A stretch of DNA of 19,188 nt from JAKAVK01 sp964419095 (GTDB lineage: Archaea > Micrarchaeota > Micrarchaeia > Micrarchaeales > CABMGC01): NCBI GenBank assembly GCA_964419095.1, contig CAYQOG010000017.1, positions 1 to 19,188 of the forward strand, read 5' to 3'. This document shows positions 18,522-19,188 of the stretch, piece after piece; within the stretch, counting starts at the first letter, position 1, and every line of letters begins with the position of its first letter. Made by a program: the position numbers and the translations under genes. The notes below the pieces were generated by a model, which saw only the letters and a list, made by a program, of their open reading frames with translations, made no database searches and was not told the origin of the DNA.

Positions 18522-19188
18522 ATGTCAGAAACCGAGAAAAAAACCGAAATCCTTGAAGAAACGAAGAGTGTGTTTGAAGAGGGCCTAATTACACTTCCAA
18601 AGGAAACATTGGATTATTTCGGAGGCGACGAGATCCGTGCAAGGGTCTTTTACGAAAAATATGCGCTCAAGGATGACAGGGGAAGGATAGTGGAGAAGGT
18701 TCCGCCGCAGCTCTGGGAGAGAGTTGCACGTGAAATAGCCTCAGTTGAGCCTACTGCGAAGAGGGCGGAGTGGACGGAGAAGTTCAAATGGCTTCTTGGA
18801 GACTTCAGGTTCCTTCCAGGCGGAAGAATCATGTTCGGCGCAGGGCAGACGAGAAAATCGACACTTTTAAATTGTTACGTATTGCCTATAAAGGAAGACT
18901 CGATAGAAGCGATATTCGACTGGTGCAAGGAGGCAGCCCGAACCTACAGCTATGGCGGGGGAGTGGGAACCGACATATCGGTACTTAGGCCAAGGGGATC
19001 CCCAGTGAACAATTCCGCTGTGCATTCAACTGGATCAACTTCATTCATGAACATATTCAGCGAGACAACGCATACAATAGGCCAGTCGGGAAGAAGGGGA
19101 GCGCTCATGATAACCATAAGCGTCGACCATCCTGACATAATCGACTTCATCAACATAAAGAAGGATCTCAGAACGGTGAGATACGCTA
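18522..19188 (+). CDS. nrdJ: Class II (adenosylcobalamin-dependent) ribonucleoside reductase, 5' part
   Basis: Reduces ribonucleotides to deoxyribonucleotides; the B12 cofactor makes it oxygen-independent. The frame is open from ATG 18522 to the window edge (222 complete codons). No ATP-cone precedes the core: LPKETLDYFGGDEIRARVFYEKYAL begins almost at once. Class II landmarks are FLPGGRIMFGAG, NCYVLPI with the first redox cysteine, YGGGVGTDISVLRPRGSPV, the GSTSFMNIFSETTHTIGQSGRRGALM block and DHPDIIDFINIKK. The thiyl cysteine and C-terminal redox pair lie beyond the window, so integrity there and any intein cannot be judged. Class II rather than class I is inferred from these blocks; confirmation needs the missing part. 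With Dcd, Tmk and the ThyX-like protein nearby, this completes a dNTP-supply set. Confidence 0.9.
   Translation, partial: MSETEKKTEILEETKSVFEEGLITLPKETLDYFGGDEIRARVFYEKYALKDDRGRIVEKVPPQLWERVAREIASVEPTAKRAEWTEKFKWLLGDFRFLPGGRIMFGAGQTRKSTLLNCYVLPIKEDSIEAIFDWCKEAARTYSYGGGVGTDISVLRPRGSPVNNSAVHSTGSTSFMNIFSETTHTIGQSGRRGALMITISVDHPDIIDFINIKKDLRTVRYA

Noticed and set aside
18368..18556. 62-residue open frame before the RNR gene
   Set aside because: It covers the promoter and leader, overlaps the RNR start in another frame and resembles no protein.

Overview
The window comes from an archaeon, most likely a Micrarchaeota (ARMAN-type DPANN) genome. Archaeal hallmarks are RadA, diphthine synthase, a 4-demethylwyosine synthase (Taw1), an archaeal-type RNase HII ending in a PCNA-binding box, and TATA boxes about 25-35 bp upstream of many starts (several transcripts look leaderless). 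The strongest taxonomic clue is a single-chain tRNA-splicing endonuclease of about 385 residues with a three-unit layout, an architecture known from ARMAN archaea. Codon use is rich in ATA (Ile) and AGG (Arg). No ribosomal RNA or CRISPR array is present.

Layout. 1-869: 3' end of a secreted, extremely sequon-rich surface protein. 1037-1111 (-): tRNA-Glu(UUC). 1181-4947: pyrimidine deoxynucleotide block with thymidylate kinase, dCTP deaminase and a small DUF3467-like protein on +, then on - a two-domain ThyX-like protein followed by a Dcd/dUTPase-fold paralogue that lacks the deaminase glutamate. 5023-6074: a PRC-barrel protein (-) and a VapBC toxin-antitoxin pair (+). 6089-9433: tRNA-splicing endonuclease (-) divergent from Taw1 (+), then a flippase-like membrane protein. 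9540-10796: two unrecognised soluble proteins, each with its own promoter. 10799-12517 (-): radA-dphB operon. 12784-13928: a DUF92 membrane protein and a small beta-rich protein. 13931-15537 (-): a winged-helix protein and, directly upstream of it, a TnpB-only IS200/IS605-type element with omega-RNA-like hairpins. 15688-18324: operon PRC-barrel, rnhB, pheA, tyrA. 18522-end: 5' part of a class II (B12-dependent) ribonucleotide reductase behind a leader of about 75 nt.

Functional themes. The window carries a nearly complete route from nucleotides to dTTP (RNR, Dcd, dUTPase-like, ThyX-like, Tmk), the two last steps toward Phe and Tyr precursors (PheA, TyrA), tRNA maturation (EndA, Taw1) and DNA maintenance (RadA, RNase HII).

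Most noteworthy: (i) the two halves of the ThyX-like protein have complementary loss of the flavin (RHR) and dUMP (SxRY) motifs; (ii) the Dcd paralogue has Ala where the catalytic Glu should be; (iii) VapC and RNase HII have no ATG/GTG/TTG where their family starts, yet both carry a GGTGA Shine-Dalgarno at the same 4-nt spacing as canonical genes here, pointing to non-AUG starts; (iv) the TnpB element is catalytically intact and its predicted guide would be drawn from the promoter of the neighbouring regulator. The two unrecognised genes at 9540-10796 are the best candidates for lineage-specific biology, but I cannot assign them a function.
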